A stretch of DNA of 64,000 bases, taken from NCBI GenBank assembly GCA_029582265.1, contig CM055837.1:5379148-5443147 (forward strand), read 5' to 3'. The first letter of the stretch is position 1. Every line of letters begins with the position of its first letter. The notes under the pieces were generated by a model. The model searched no databases. It was not told the origin of the DNA and was given only the letters and a program-made list of their open reading frames with translations. This DNA comes from Zoroaster sp. YZ-2022 (Eukaryota > Echinodermata > Asteroidea > Forcipulatida > Zoroasteridae). Position numbers and translations under genes: made by a program. This document shows positions 11,004 through 26,000 of this stretch, in pieces.

Positions 11004-14000
11004 GTAAGTTATGCTTTTCTATGTTGGTGACGTAACAGTACAAACCCACCATGACGTGGCAATCATTCAATATTTAAGCAACTACATGAACATCTACATT
11101 GCAGATAACCCAAAAAATGAGTTTCATGAAATCTGAAGAAGCTGTAGTACTTTTACCCTTGATGCAGACATCGATAAGAATTACATCATTGGTTGTTGAC
11201 AATGAGTTGTGGTATATGTAATTCTATTAAACTGCAATGGAAACTTGGATAAAACTCTCTTTTACTTTAATTTCTTGATGTCTGGTAGTCTGTACCCTGC
11301 ATCACCCGCATGTTAGATGAATTGCTAAATAATAAACTCCATTGGCATGATTTTGACATGCCACAATATTTGTATATTATTTTCTCCCGCTACTGTTCTC
11401 GTAAAATAGCATTTTTAAGAGCTGTTTTTCATTTTTGGGAGGAGTTTTTACTGGGTATTATTTTCTCCCTGTTTTGTACTCTTAAAAGAGTGTATTTAAA
11501 TTCTGGTTATTATTTAATATTTCAGGCAAAATACAGCAACAAATTATTATTCAAGAAAGTCTCCCTGACTGTTACTCCAAAAGCCATCATACAGACAAAC
11601 TTGGAAAGGCCAGAGGATGTACAGGAGGTCTCTATTCACAGGTAAGTACTGACTGAAATGCAATCTTGTACATGTACATTGCTCTGCAATAAATACTGTG
11701 GGCCAAATACAGAATAGTCTGAACTTTTCCTTGGGCAAAAAGTCAAATCAGGGGATAAGCTCCCTCAAAAAGACAATTATTGTGATTAATTAAAACCCTC
11801 CTACACATGGAGGCCACTCCGATCCACTAAAATTTTCAATATGTTCTTCACCAACCTTTAGTACATACAAGCCTGCTGTCCTTTCCAACTAATCTTACAA
11901 AATCAACTGTGTGTCACCCAAGGCCACTGTAAATGTTTGAACATATTAGTATGGCCTGCAATGTATCGATGGGAGACCACCTTACCCTGCAATCTCAGTG
12001 GTGTGACAGTGCACAGAAGGGTAACCATAGGAGGCCACTGACAACAGCTAATGGCTTGGAGTGGCCTGAATGGGTTGTTTCAAAAATTGCACTGATTGTA
12101 GGAGGGTTTTAATGGTCTTTCGTACAACTTTAGGCATAGTATTCTTAGGCACATTTGGCAAAATAAATGTACGCACAAATATTATTAAACAAATATTTAG
12201 GGTTTTCATTCTGAAATAGTTGTTATTGTTTTGAATTACTTGTATTAAATTTGTATGTCTACATTATATACATGTATTATATCAACAGAGGAGTTATACC
12301 AAAGACTATAGGTCCTTGGTCACCGGTTTATTGCTTTCATATATACTACTCAAAACAATTTGGGGAACACTGGATTTTTAACATCAAATAGGTTTGAAAT
12401 GTTCCATGAACCGGGATTTTCATTTGTAACCCCTTCTCTCTTTCAGTAGTCATGTCATGAAATGTGTAATCACTACATGCATCCTTTATCATCTGTTTCA
12501 TTGTGCAGTTGTTTCTCATCAATTCTGTGAAACATTGTGTTTATCTGAAATAAATGATCTTGCTTTAACTGAGATTATTCCGGTGTTCCCTAAATTGTTT
12601 CGAGTAGTATATATAATTGGTTGCTCCTTGTATACAAATCCTATGGGGCTTGCTTGAAAGGGAATACACGTTCTTGGTTTGTCCATGAAATACTACTGTG
12701 TGTACATAAATCATGAATTACATATGCAATGAAACTGACATAAAGTGCATTACAGAGACAACCTCCCACACCATGCGGCCCAAGGTCCTCGCTTAAAAGC
12801 ACTGACACGTTACACCAACAACTAGACAACAACTAGACGTCATCTATCCACCCCCTCATCCACTTGGCACTTAAAATGTATTCAGTACAGAAATGAATAT
12901 TTATAGAGTTGTAAAAAGGGTTTTGTTATTTTGAAATACAACTGTCGAGGAAAGAAAAAAATGAGCCAGATGGTTATCAGTTGTAATTTAAGCTCATATT
13001 GGAAATCTAAAAAATAATAACAAAAATAATTGTGAAATTATTTCCAAAATTAATTTCCGTCATCTGAAGATAGCATATTGTATAAAAAGTCGGTCAGGGT
13101 TTTTGTTTACGTATTTGGAAAAAGTTCATACACACAAACCAGTACATTTTCTGAAAACAAATTCTGAAAACTGCAATACATTTCCTGAGTAAGTACTCTC
13201 CTTCGTCAGAAATAAAGGTGCCTTTGTCAGAAATAAAGGTGCCTTTGTCAGAAATAAAGGTGCCTTTGTCATTTGTTGCACATGATTATTCAATATCCGA
13301 TGCCCATTGCCACCTGTCATTTCATTGGATATGATAAAATGGCTTAGGCTAGAATGATCCCTTAAAACTAATCAATGTGTTTACAATGCCAGTTGTTTTG
13401 TTCATCTGTGGTGCTTTTCAGCTGTCCGCATCATTTGCTTTATTAATGTGATTTATTTATTATTTTTTTAAATATTTTTTTTTTTACTCTTAAACCCTTT
13501 TCCTGTGCAGTTTCACATTTTATTTTCTTGGTTTTAAGAAAATGCAAAAAAAGAGAATTTTTATATAATAATGAGTTATACTTATACAGTGCATTACACC
13601 GTTAGATAATGTTCCAATGTGCTTTACATTATTTCCCCTTGTCACTGGGCCAATATCATATCATTCCTATAATCTTTCTCAGCTCCCTGGGATATAACTT
13701 TCAGTCACCCCATCTCTCTGACTCATTTTATAATTTCCCAGCCACTTTCTTGTTCAGCTCTTAAAGCCATCTAAATTTCCAGACATCCGAGACTAACGTG
13801 TGTGAAACACTTATCGCTTGACCGCTGTATGAACCCAAACGAAAATGTGGGTTCACACAAGGAACACGTCTTAATGAATGACGTCAAATAATGAAATTAT
13901 GCATTCATTGAAGGGGTACATTATGTACAATCGCAATAATAAATTGCATTTGTAATAAAACATACTGGACAGCTTCTGAAAAGATCAATTGAGCCTTTTT

Positions 14001-17000
14001 GTTTACCTGTGAAGAAAAGCTATGATAAATATCCTGGTGTGAGCTAGCTGAGAAAGGAGTGCATGGTGTTATGAGATGCATGATGATGCACAGTATGAAG
14101 CAGTCCTGCTGGGCTGATGATGATGATGAAGACAGTTTATTTTCAAGAGAAGTGCTTGCTCTTACGGGCATGAAATCCTCTGTTGAGCTTAGACAACTGC
14201 CCTTAGCTGAGCGTATATTGCTGAATATTCATGAGCGAAAGGATTGAAGTACATAGATGGGAGCCACTGATCTCTATTATACTGTCAGTATAATAGAGAT
14301 CAGTGATATTAGCATGTGGAAAATTAGAGTTGGGACATTTACACGTTTACAAAAAAATAAATTCACTAAACTTTATAAAATTCATAAAATGTGTTAACGA
14401 ATCCTACATTTAAAAAATGGAACCTTCCATTTTCACAATATTTGGACAAGTGGGCCCGCGAATATTATCACGATTCCCAGAAATTTTGTAGGATGTTTTG
14501 TGCCAGGCTTGGATTTTTTAATCTGTACTATTTTTTTTATAAATCCGTATTGCAGTATCCGTATTTTCCATACTAAATACGGACAATCTGTCTGCATCAT
14601 GACATTTATTGGTGATAACAATGATCATGTACCTGGTCAAAACGTAAAATACATACTACATGTATGTGTATAGTATGAGGATGTGCCATATGCAAGATCG
14701 AATATGACACACAGAGGGCTCTCACTACACACTGTTTCTTGATCCCAGCTGCATTAAATTACCACACACTCAGATCACACACTCCAGTCAAAACATGACC
14801 TGCTTTTACAAGTTCAAGCGAGACTTGTTCCAGTCCACTGCCAGTGCTCATCACTCATTCATCAATAAGCTGTACAATAACTGCATATTCTACCCCAATG
14901 GCAAAGAGTGACCTGAAAATTGTTTGATGTTAATTATTTCATAATTGACAGATGTCTGTACTGTTTATTGGTATTACTACCAGTACATACAGATTGGTAA
15001 TTTCTTTAAATATTCAAAATATTGTGGCCCAAAGGCTGAATTACATTGGAATTTACAATGTGAGGTTTAGTGCCGAAGAAGGTGTTGTTGCCATCCAAGT
15101 ACTGCTGAATGGGTCGTTGTCACCCAGGGTACTCCCCACAGGCAATCATAAACTACATGTACATAGGAGTTAGATTGCCTGGGTACCATTGTGGAGTACC
15201 GTCACAGGTGACAACAACCCTTTCAACCCAAGTACTGGATGAAATAGACGGGTTTATGATACTCGCCATTTGCATTAACTCCCTAAGCATTGTTACTGAA
15301 CAATAAAAATCCTTCAAAATCCTCCAACTGCCTTTGTTGTCTAGGGAGTTAGGGTTAACAAATTGAATGACAACAATGTTAGATTTGGGAACACTACACT
15401 GCAGTGTATTATACCCCAAAAAATAACACATTTTGCAGTAATGTTTACCTAAAACACCAGGGTTTGTTGACAAGGCACAAATAAAGCAGATTACAGCTAA
15501 GACATCTGTGTGGTGTAAATTTGCAGATCTTCTCTCCTGATGCATACAAATGTTACCAGTTCCTTTATAGAGATCAGAATTAGGGTTACTGCACTATTTT
15601 CAAAGAGGCTCCATGCATGTGTTTTTTTGCTAAGGGTAGCTATAATCTCAAGCCAGGGGGGTGTAAGCTGTTTTCCTGACCGGCTCTTATTACCCTGTTT
15701 TATTTACTGCTAGAGGTGTAGGTAATTTCCGGGATTAGCAGAATACAAATATTTTCATTTTTTATAAGGCCATGAATTACAAAAATAATAATCCTCCAAG
15801 ATTAAAATTTGAACAACAATTGTGCTGTTATGCCTTTGTCTATACATGGAGGTAGAATAAGGTAAATGTGGGTCATGTTATGTGTCTGCAATTCATCATA
15901 TATGCAGCTTAAATGAAACAACACTTAGCCCATCTTAGTCTTATCCCCCCCTTTTTTTAATGAGCTGTTTTCCCCTGCCCATTCAAATGCAAGGTGGCCC
16001 ACCTCACTGATTTTTGCAACCTGGCATGTAAGAATTGCTTTAAAAAATAATATAAAACAGTCATCGTTTATATTCTTTTTTTTGTCTTGGTGAGATTGTG
16101 GATACTGATGGATCTTGTATTTTAGTGCATGTTTTTCATTTTTGCTAACAGCTGCTAACCAAATATTGAACACCACCTGTTGCTCATCATAACAAGGGAA
16201 ATACTTGTTTACCCTATGCTGGGAACCGGGAACCATAGAACCAATGTGACCTACATTTATATAAAAGGTCATACACAGTGTACAGTTGTACATTGTATAA
16301 GTACTTGTTGTATACAGACAGTTTTTAGATAAAAATAAATAAAAATGCTTGTACTCATGCGGGTCTATTTCATCACTGGGTCAATTTTATCCAATGTAAA
16401 ATCCAAGGGATTGGTATATACAGCTATTTTTATTTGAATCCCACTCTGAATAAACCGACATTTTGGGTTTTCGGTCTCTGTGAACGATTTTGCATGTATT
16501 ACAATCATCAGTACATACACACACAAATATTTCTGCCAAAACGTTTTGAATAAATTTGAACACAATCATTCCCTGCCTACCTGATTACTTGGTTCCCAAT
16601 AATATTTGTCTATGACTTTCCTCCCATTTATTTAAAAAAAAAAAAAAATGGCTTCATTGTGTTCTCTTCACATGTTTTTTTTAATTTAAATTTTTTTTTT
16701 TTTAATTTTATTTTAAGGCTAACAATCTACAGTGCTATAGGCAAAATATATTAGTATATAATTATTCAGCACCCACCCTCCATTATTTATAGGGAAGATT
16801 GATATTACATGTATCATCAGCTTAACAGCAAGTAAGTTTCACATTAAAATTTGAATTACCTATCCTTTACCCTTCCTTTAACTAGCCACATATGGATGTT
16901 ATTATTATTAAAATGCAATGATGCAGGCCTAGAGTTTCACAGAAGCATTGCCTCCATTGCCCTAGTCTCGGGCTTGGTGCCCCTTCAAAATGTTTCCCAA

Positions 17001-20000
17001 GTGCCCTTCCACTCGGGAAAAGTGGCATTGCTTTGTCTTACAAGAATGAAATTCCAGGCCTGATGATGTATGTATTTTTTATTTTTCCATGCAGAGTTTC
17101 GTATTGTGCTGCCGATAAGACGAGTGATAATAAAGTATTTGCATATATTGCTAATAACAGCATTAATGAAGCTTTGGAGTGCCATGCATACCTCTGTTCA
17201 AAGAGAAAGATAGTAAGTTTACCAATCTCACTTACATTTTTAGAATGGAATGGAACGAAAATAAATAATGGAAATTTATAATATGCTTTCATGATCAAGA
17301 ATTGGTGGAAAAAAAACATTTGTAATCCTTCAAAGTGACATTATTTCTTGAAACCTATTTTCGTTTTTAATTATAATTTCCATATCATATTTCAGAGATA
17401 AATACACCTATTGAAGTAAATTAATTAATATGCATTATTAAATCAACTGAAATGTTGTTTTCAACTAACAGGCAGAAGCTTTAACCCTTACGGTAGCCCA
17501 AGCTTTCAACATCGCATTTGAATTATGGGAAGAGGACAAAGATGAAGGTAACGGATCTGACGACAGCAAAGATCTACTGCCAGGTACGTATTGTAATCAT
17601 ATATTCATTCAATCATTCATTAACCCTCCTACAATCAGCGCAATTTTTGAAACAACCCATTCAGGCCACTCCAAGCCATTAGCTGTTGCCAGTGGCCTCC
17701 TATGGTTAACCCTTCTGTGCACTGTCACACCATTGAGATTGCTGGGTAAGGTGGTCTCCCTTCGATACATTGCAGGCCATACTAATATGTTCAAACATTT
17801 ACAGTGGCCATGGGTGGCACACAGTTGATTTTGTAAGATTACTTGGAAAGGACAGCAGGCTTGTATGTACTAAAGGTTGGTGAAGAACATACTTAAAATT
17901 TAGTGGATCGGAGTGGCCTTCATGTGTAGGAGGGTTAAAAATGACATTCGCAGCCAACCTGCTGAATTGCACTGATCATAAATTATAAATATACACATTA
18001 AATAACAATCACAAACCATGGCCGAGCGGTTTAGTGCATTAGACTTGTGTTCTGATGGCCGAGTCGTCATAATGTGGGTTCGAATCCTGGCCACGCCCAT
18101 GGTACTTGTGTCCTTGAACAAGAAACTTCACTGTACAGTGCTCCTCTTCATCCATGAGTATAAATGGGTACCTGTGAGGGTAGAGGTTGATATTGTGGTT
18201 GAAAAAGCTTCCGATGCGCTACGGTAGCTCAGGGCTGTATACTCCTCAGGGAGCTGAGAAAGTTTAAGGATTGATATTGGCCCAATGACCAGGGATAATA
18301 ATGTAAAAGCGCCTTGTATCCTTTGGCAATTTGGCGCTCTATAAATCCAGTTATTATTATTATTATTATTATGTCAATTAAGGGGGAAAAAGGTACTTTG
18401 AAAAAAAGAGATGCAAAAAAATCTGTTAAAATGAAGAAAAAGGAAAAAAAAACATAAATTGACAGGCAATGAAAAATTGAAATGTATTAAAGGTTTTTTT
18501 TTCATTCAACAATGCCACATATTAATAATTCCAAATAATTATAATCTCTCACACCCACACACCCACACACCCACCTGTGCCAGGATGTAATTAATAGGGC
18601 ATATTCGTAGGATAATTTTTCAAAGTTATGCCCAAACTGGGCTAATATAGATTTAGGGAAGACCATGGAGTGCCATGGTCGAGCGGTTTAGTGCATCGGA
18701 TTTGTGTTCTGGTGGCTGAGTCGTCAGAATGTGGGTTCGAATCCTGTCCGTGACCATGGTACTTGTGTCCTTGAGCAAGACACTTTACCATAATTGCTTC
18801 TCTCCACCCAGGAGTAAATGGGTACCTGTGAGGGCAGAGTTGGTTGTTGTGTTTGATTAGCCCATATGCGCCGAAATGGCAGCAATTGAGCTGTATACTC
18901 CCCAGGGAGCTGAGATGGTTTCAGGAACGATTTATGAGCCTAATGAGCAGGGGTAATAATGTACAGCGCTCTGATACCTTGTTTAAGAGCGCTTTAAAAT
19001 GCCTGACATTAAGACAAACAATAGGAACTTGAAAAAATAGTAATAGACCCTAATACTAAAATTTAAACAATTTAAAAACATAAATTGACAGGCAATACAA
19101 TTTTGAATGTACTCAAGTGAAATGTTTCAATTCAGTTCAGTTCAGTTCAATTCAATTCAGTTCAATTCAATTCAAACAACTTTATTTATCCTTAATTAGG
19201 CAATTACAATGATTGGACATCTCCATATTAAAACAATGACAACTTAGAGCTTACTTGATGACAAATAGGAATCAACAATGCCACATATTAATTTAACAGC
19301 TGCAAATATATTCTCCACCCTAATTGAAATTTGCAAATATAATCTCTACCCACCACACACCCACACACCTACACACCCACCTGTTTTAATAGTAATGCTG
19401 GTTTGTAGTTAAACCTGTGCCATAATTAATGGGGCATATTCGTTGGCTAATTTTTCTAAACAATGCCCGAACCATGCTAATATAGATTAAGGGAAGAAAG
19501 AAAAAAAAACTTTAAAAAGGAAATGCAAAAACCCTGGAACTAAAATGAAAAATAAAACAAATTGACAGGCATTGAAATTTTGAATGTGTTAAAGTGTTTG
19601 TTTTTTGTTCAACAATTGCCCATACATTAAACAATTTTGGAACTGTCTGATACACATGTGAAAGTGTCAACCTAGTGCCGCTTGCATTTAAATTGGTCAA
19701 CAAATGCAAAAATGTCCAAAAAAAATTGGAAACAAATGTGCATATATATGCCAACCAAGTGAAACTTCCATAAATAGTCAGTAAAAATGAAGAAAAGGTT
19801 ACAAACAAAAGGTTACATTTGAACAAAAAAAACACTTGTCACAGAGGCGAGATATGAATATTCACGAGCCTTAAGTGTGGTTATTCCGATTAACCTCAAT
19901 TCATGAGATCATAATCTACCTACTGCAATCATGCAGTCAATGACAACAAAGGCAAATAATTGATTTTTATCACGGCTGCAACCATCTTTGTCTCATATTT

Positions 20001-23000
20001 GCCGTCATCACATATAACCCAATCTTTTTCCATAGAAAATAGAAGTCTTGAATTATAATATTTTTATCTCATTCACAGCTTCACCACATCAAAAATCAGC
20101 CCCTCAAAGCATACCAACCCAAAGTAGCAATGAAAGAGATCAAGCTTGCTGGTCATCAGGGACCTCACCCACCCAACCCCCTTCTCTTGATCCGCCACCT
20201 TCAAGTTCTAAGAGGGGTAAGTCATCCTTTTGATATCACTTAAAGATGTATCACCCGTTTTCTAAAAGTCTACCACAGATTTCAGTGACACCATGTGAAA
20301 TTCTCAATTGAGTAGTAATTAATTCATAAAAGAACTGGAGGTTACAACTCGACGTTTCGATCAGTATGCTCTGATCGTCCTTAGGAGGATAGAGGGTTTT
20401 CTAAATAATTGCATCCACCACATGGCCATGTTGATCCTTCACTATACAAAGGAACAAAAAAGAATGCACATTGTTAAATGTGGTTTGTGGGAGGACCAAC
20501 ATGGCATCCAGTGGCATTGAATGGAAGCGCATGATCTTCTATCCAGTCAGTATAATAGAGATCAGCAAAGGAATGCACATTGTTAAATGTGGTTTGTGGG
20601 AGGACCAACATGGCATCCAGTGGCATTGAATGGAAGCGCATGATCTTCTATCCAGTCGGTATAATAGAGATCAGCAAAGGAATGCACATTGTTAAATGTG
20701 GTTTGTGGGAGGACCAACATGGCATCCAGTGGCATTGAATGGAAGCGCATGATCTTCTATCCAGTCAGTATAATAGAGATCAGCAAAGGAATGCACATTG
20801 TTAAATGTGGTTTGTGGGAGGACCAACATGGCATCCAGTGGCTTTGAATGGAAGCTCATGATCTTCTATCCAGTCAGTATAATAGAGATCAGCAAAGGAA
20901 TGCACATTGGTAAATGTGGTTTGTGGGAGGACCAACATGGCATCCAGTGGCTTTGAATGGAAGCTCATGATCTTCTATCCAATCAGTATAATAGAGATCA
21001 GCAAAGGAATGCACATTGCTAAATGTGGTTTGTGGGAGGACCAACATGGCATCCAGTTGCTTTGAATGGAAGCTCATGATCTTCTATCCAGTCAGTATAA
21101 TAGAGATCAGCAAAGGAATGCACATAGTTAAATGTGGTTTGTGGGAGGACCAACATGGCATTCAGTTGCTTTGAATGGAAGCGCATGATCTTCTATCCAG
21201 TCAGTATAATAGAGATCAGTGGTAACTGCCCACTATTGGAAAGAGCACTATCATCTATTGACTTCACAAGTAAATGTAAACAAATGAAAATAAATAAACC
21301 TGCAGAAGTCGGCATAAAATTGTCAAGATTGGTTTGTACCATTTTTACCTTTATAGAGAGCAAAATTTTGGGTAGAAATATTGCTCAAAACATTGAGACT
21401 AGAAACATTAAATGTTTTGAGAGTCTGGTCATTTTAATGTATCATTAAATTTTTTATAATTTATTGAAAACTTTTACAACTGTTTGTGTTTTTATATCCA
21501 TCCTGTCATTTGCACTTGGATGATATATGGAATAAAATAAAATAAAACTACTTTCACTCACTAGTACTGACTGTACAAGCAGAGATGCATCCCATATCAG
21601 CGTCTGCACCCTGCACGGTCCCCGTCATCCCCCCACGGAGGCATTCAGGGAAGCCATGCTTCTCCCCCAGTACATCAATACTGAATGGAAATGGACAGCA
21701 CGATAGCGGAGTGGATTCCTCAGTGGATTCTAAGGAGTTGGAAGCAACGGCCAAACTCCTTGACAATTGGGTGAGTATTTGCACCGTGCATGAGCCGTTC
21801 AGGGCACATGTTGTTAGACCATTGTGGGCGAAAGGGCAGCGATAGTGCGTCGCGTTTGGCGTATTTTGCAGTTGAAGTGCGTATGCGTGGAATATCTCCA
21901 GCGATCATTGGCTGGTAGAAGTACACGTGCGCTTAGTACCATAACATACGCGCATAAAGTGTACGCACAATGCTCACACAGCACAAAAGTGGCTATCATC
22001 AAGACACTGGGTGTAAATTCACCGCTAGAGGGCTACGATGTGCACTGAGAGAATAGTGAGGGTTTGGTTGTTACTGACAAGATGGATCACGGAAAACTGT
22101 ATATCCAGGGTAGCTACAAACCTAAAGGGATGCTGCTAGACTTTACAGGGGTGGGACCAGGGTAGCAGAGAGGTGCCAAACAACCAGAAAGAGAGGGATC
22201 ATATTGTCCTTGTATCGGCAAATACAAGGTTTGACCCTGCATTGATTCAGGGTATCAAAAGGGGTCATATTGTCTTTGCGAGGGCAAATTAAGGAGGGTG
22301 TGGCTCAATCAAAAGGGAAGGGCCGCTTTACATTACAGTGGCAGATTCAAGGTGGCTAAGTGGGAGGTGGGGGGTTACAAAATGTTAGGCAGATTTTCAA
22401 ATTTTGTACATGGTTGTCATGTACATGCCCCCACCCCCTTCAAGGGGGGCATGGAGGGCACACACCCCCATTGTCATTCCCATGATCGGTCAGTGGTTAC
22501 TTGTCAAAATGCCTCTCATTGGTTTCATTAAAATTAGCACTTACATAAAAATTTAACTGCTACATTACAAACGGACAAAAAACAATAGTTAGTTTATTTT
22601 AGTTCCTTAGTAAGCTTGGGCGATATCGATTTTTTTTTCATCCACGATATATCGGCAAACATATATCGCGATTTTCGATAATATCGCAATTCTTTATAAT
22701 ATCGCAATTCTTTTTTCATTCATGCATGATTGCTTTAGAGCCGATAACCACAGGTATGTACACCCCTCTACAAGTGTCACAATAAATCGCAAATTCATTT
22801 ACAGAGCGTGTATGTACTTCTGAAGTAGTTCACTTTTGTTTCTCATTTCCAAAAGCTGAAAAGACTGTTCTAATTTTGTTTCCATGGAATTTCTGACTTG
22901 ACTCACAATGTCGGTTTATTTTTTATCGCGATATATTTTTAATCGCGATATATTTTTAATCACGATTTGCCGATATTTGTAATCGAATAAAAAAGGTATC

Positions 23001-26000
23001 GCGATATTTGATATTATCGCCCAAGCTTATTCCTTAGTCCATCAACAATGACATTTGCAATAACTCAGTAGGTGATTTTTGAGACTTATTGGTCCTTTTC
23101 TTAATTGTTTTCGTAATTCTGAGCATGCTCACAATATTGCCATCTAGCTTCTCAAAAGTATCCTATTGTAAGACACGGATAAGAAACAGATGTATTTAAA
23201 TATTTTAATGGAATTCACAAAAATATAAATGGATTCATCATTTACTCTTCGTTTCTACAGCATATTGGAGATGATGTTGACTTAGATGAGAGTTTTGCAA
23301 AGTAAGTATTACCCAAGGAGGATCAAAAACAACTTTCATAAAGATAACGTTTAGAATCGTTAATACAAAAATAACCAAACGGTGTAAAGCTGATGATGGT
23401 ATCAATCTTCCCTAGCAATAATTTTGTCAGAGGTGCTGTCTTTTTTTTATCGGAAAAAGTACTCTTTTCCTAATATTCATGCAATAATGAATATGAAAAA
23501 TCATATTCACTGTTTTCTTGTAAATGACGCAATCAGTGTTTTAGCCAGGATTTGGTAAAGTGGGAGTGCAAAAAAAAAAAGTGGGAGTGCAACTTATTGG
23601 AGTCCAAAATTTGTGTGCGAAGCACACAACTTCAGCAACACACAACAGCGGAGCGAAGTCCCTCACGGCCGGGGTCCAGGGCCTGCTTAAGGACCCTGGA
23701 AGCTCTGGCTATTTTAGATGCTCTCTGGTGGTCTCTAATGCATTTCTGATACCTGTTTTTCAGGTAAAAATTAGCTAATTTGGTTAGATTGTTTCCTTTT
23801 TTAAACAAAAAATAATAAGTTTAGCAGAAAATACAGAATGTGCAATAGTCCACTAATTTTGCATAGTGATAGCCATTAGTAATTAAAGTTTTTAAGAAAG
23901 TTTGTTAACACAATATATTTGGAAATGCGTATGCCACGAAACTAGTATTTATACCAGCAAGTGTTTATTATATATAAAAAAAAGGGTTACATTTTTAAAT
24001 GAAATTATGTTTCGATGTATTTTATTTTAATATAAAATGTAATTTAATGTCAGTTAATAGTATTAAACCACAGCTATGTCAATTAGTTATGTAAATGAGA
24101 ATATGACACAAATGTTTTCTTTGACAAATCACTACAATTTTTAATTATATTTAAAAAAAAAAAAAAAAAAAATGTACGTGCATATGAATGAACCTTTGTA
24201 TTTTTTCTTAATTTCTTCAATTTGCCATTTTGTTTGAAGTACATCTTGTTTTTTGAGGTGTTATGTGACTAGATCAAGTTTACTATTTTTTGCACACGGG
24301 CGCATAATGTATACGTACATGTACGTATAAGCCCTCTGCGCTATTTATAGTGCCCCACAACATCTGGCAGCGCCGTGCACACTGCGTAGTCGTACACACA
24401 CACACACACACAAACAGTCGATAGTCCGACCATGCAATGTACATGCACCACGAGTCGACGAACGATGTGGTATGCACATTGACATGCTTTTGACATGTGA
24501 GATCGGTCTTCAATGCTTATGATTTCAGATTTGCCAGTGGATTTATGTATGATATTATGAGGTGTTGTTCTTTAACAACGTAATTTTCTGATCAGTTGAT
24601 TTCGGCAGAATGACGGCGAAATTCTGATGCCAATTCCGATCAAGTTCATGAAACTCATCAGCATGAAATGGCATTGTTAAATTAAACAAAATAGTATGGA
24701 CGTTGAGCAACACAAAATTTGGGTAGGCCTACTACTGCATTGTACCCCAAAGTATTTTGATTGTACATGTTGTAAGTTAAACGTGACAATTTTGCTGTTA
24801 CCTTTGTGAAGAAGTTTGTTATTTTTCCCCTTTTGGCCGACATGATGTAACTGACGTTCTCTGAATAGACTAAATCAAGTCTATGAAATACGGACTGGTT
24901 CCCCGTTTCGGTTGTGCACATGTAAATACAGAGTTGATTTTATACCAACACGTGTACCAGACTAAAGTCGGACCACAAGCGTGACAAGTCAATCGGAGAC
25001 TCCGCTGTGCGTGCACGATCGCGATCGAACTGAGGTGAAAAACTGGTGAAATTAAATTTATCTGCGTTACGTCTTTTATGTTTTAAATTGTCCACAAGAA
25101 AAAGAAAACTTCAAAGTTAACAAAAATTGTTTTCATAAAATAAAATCACAAATTGACATGAAATTCCCTTTTACTGAAATAGATTTTCTAAAATATTTTA
25201 GCACGGCTTCGATTTAAAAATACAAGCCGTGCTTGAAAATATTGCCCGTGTTTTTTTAAAACTGGCCGTGCTAACACGGCCTGCACGGCTCGCTGGCTAA
25301 AACACTGGACGCAATGTAATAAGCTGAAACATTTAACAGATTGGTTGTTTAACCCTCCTACAAGAGTCAAAATCAGTCAAAATGTTGATATACTTGCCAT
25401 GGTATATCTAGTGCCCTTAAAAGTCAAACACTGTCAAACCTTAGGTGTAGTAAGTACATTTACAGGTCAAAATGAGTTGACCGTTTTTTGACTGGTCATT
25501 GTCTTGTATTGTTGAGGATGGTCAAAATGACAGTAGAAACCAGTCAAAAATGCCCGTGTGCACATGTGGCTCAACAGTCAAAACAGGCAGTTGATGACTG
25601 ATTTTGACCTCTATTATAGCTACTTGCCAATAAAGTGCAGCTGTAATAGGAGGGTTAATGTATATTTTGATTCAAACTGAGCAAGCATGCTTGTAGAAGC
25701 TGTTTTGCCAATAAACCCAGTAGTTTACCGTTCCTTCAAATAAACATTGTGTCATTTGCATTACGAATCCGGCTTTTAAAAACCAACCCGAGTAGCCCTT
25801 CAGTTCACTCGGGTTGGAAAACATCCTTTTCAGAAAGAAGGCCGGGGAGATTAAGATTCTTATCACTGCTAATCCTATTATTAGCATCAGTGGAAGGTGG
25901 AAAGTGGTCCTGCCTAAAGAATTCAGTCTTATTTTCTAAAGCTTAATTTCACCAACTGAGTTAAAAGCATTGGTAAAATAATAACCTGAGAAAATTGTTA

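Noticed and set aside
12457..12657. Short frame CVITTCILYH... repeated at 34390 and 60819
   Set aside because: It is carried by the three copies of the 262-base MITE. It has no transposase motif, and its conservation follows from recent copying.
14795..14911. Small frame TCFYKFKRDLFQSTASAHHS...
   Set aside because: It is only 38 codons long, with no start context or recognised relatives. It could be a fragment of a dead element.
18018..18090. tRNA gene
   Set aside because: A and B boxes are present, but a SINE body follows, three dispersed copies exist (18018, 18673, 40708 - strand), and no clean cloverleaf is kept.
20463..21219. CRISPR-like regular array
   Set aside because: The whole 109-base unit is repeated without unique spacers, in a eukaryotic intron.
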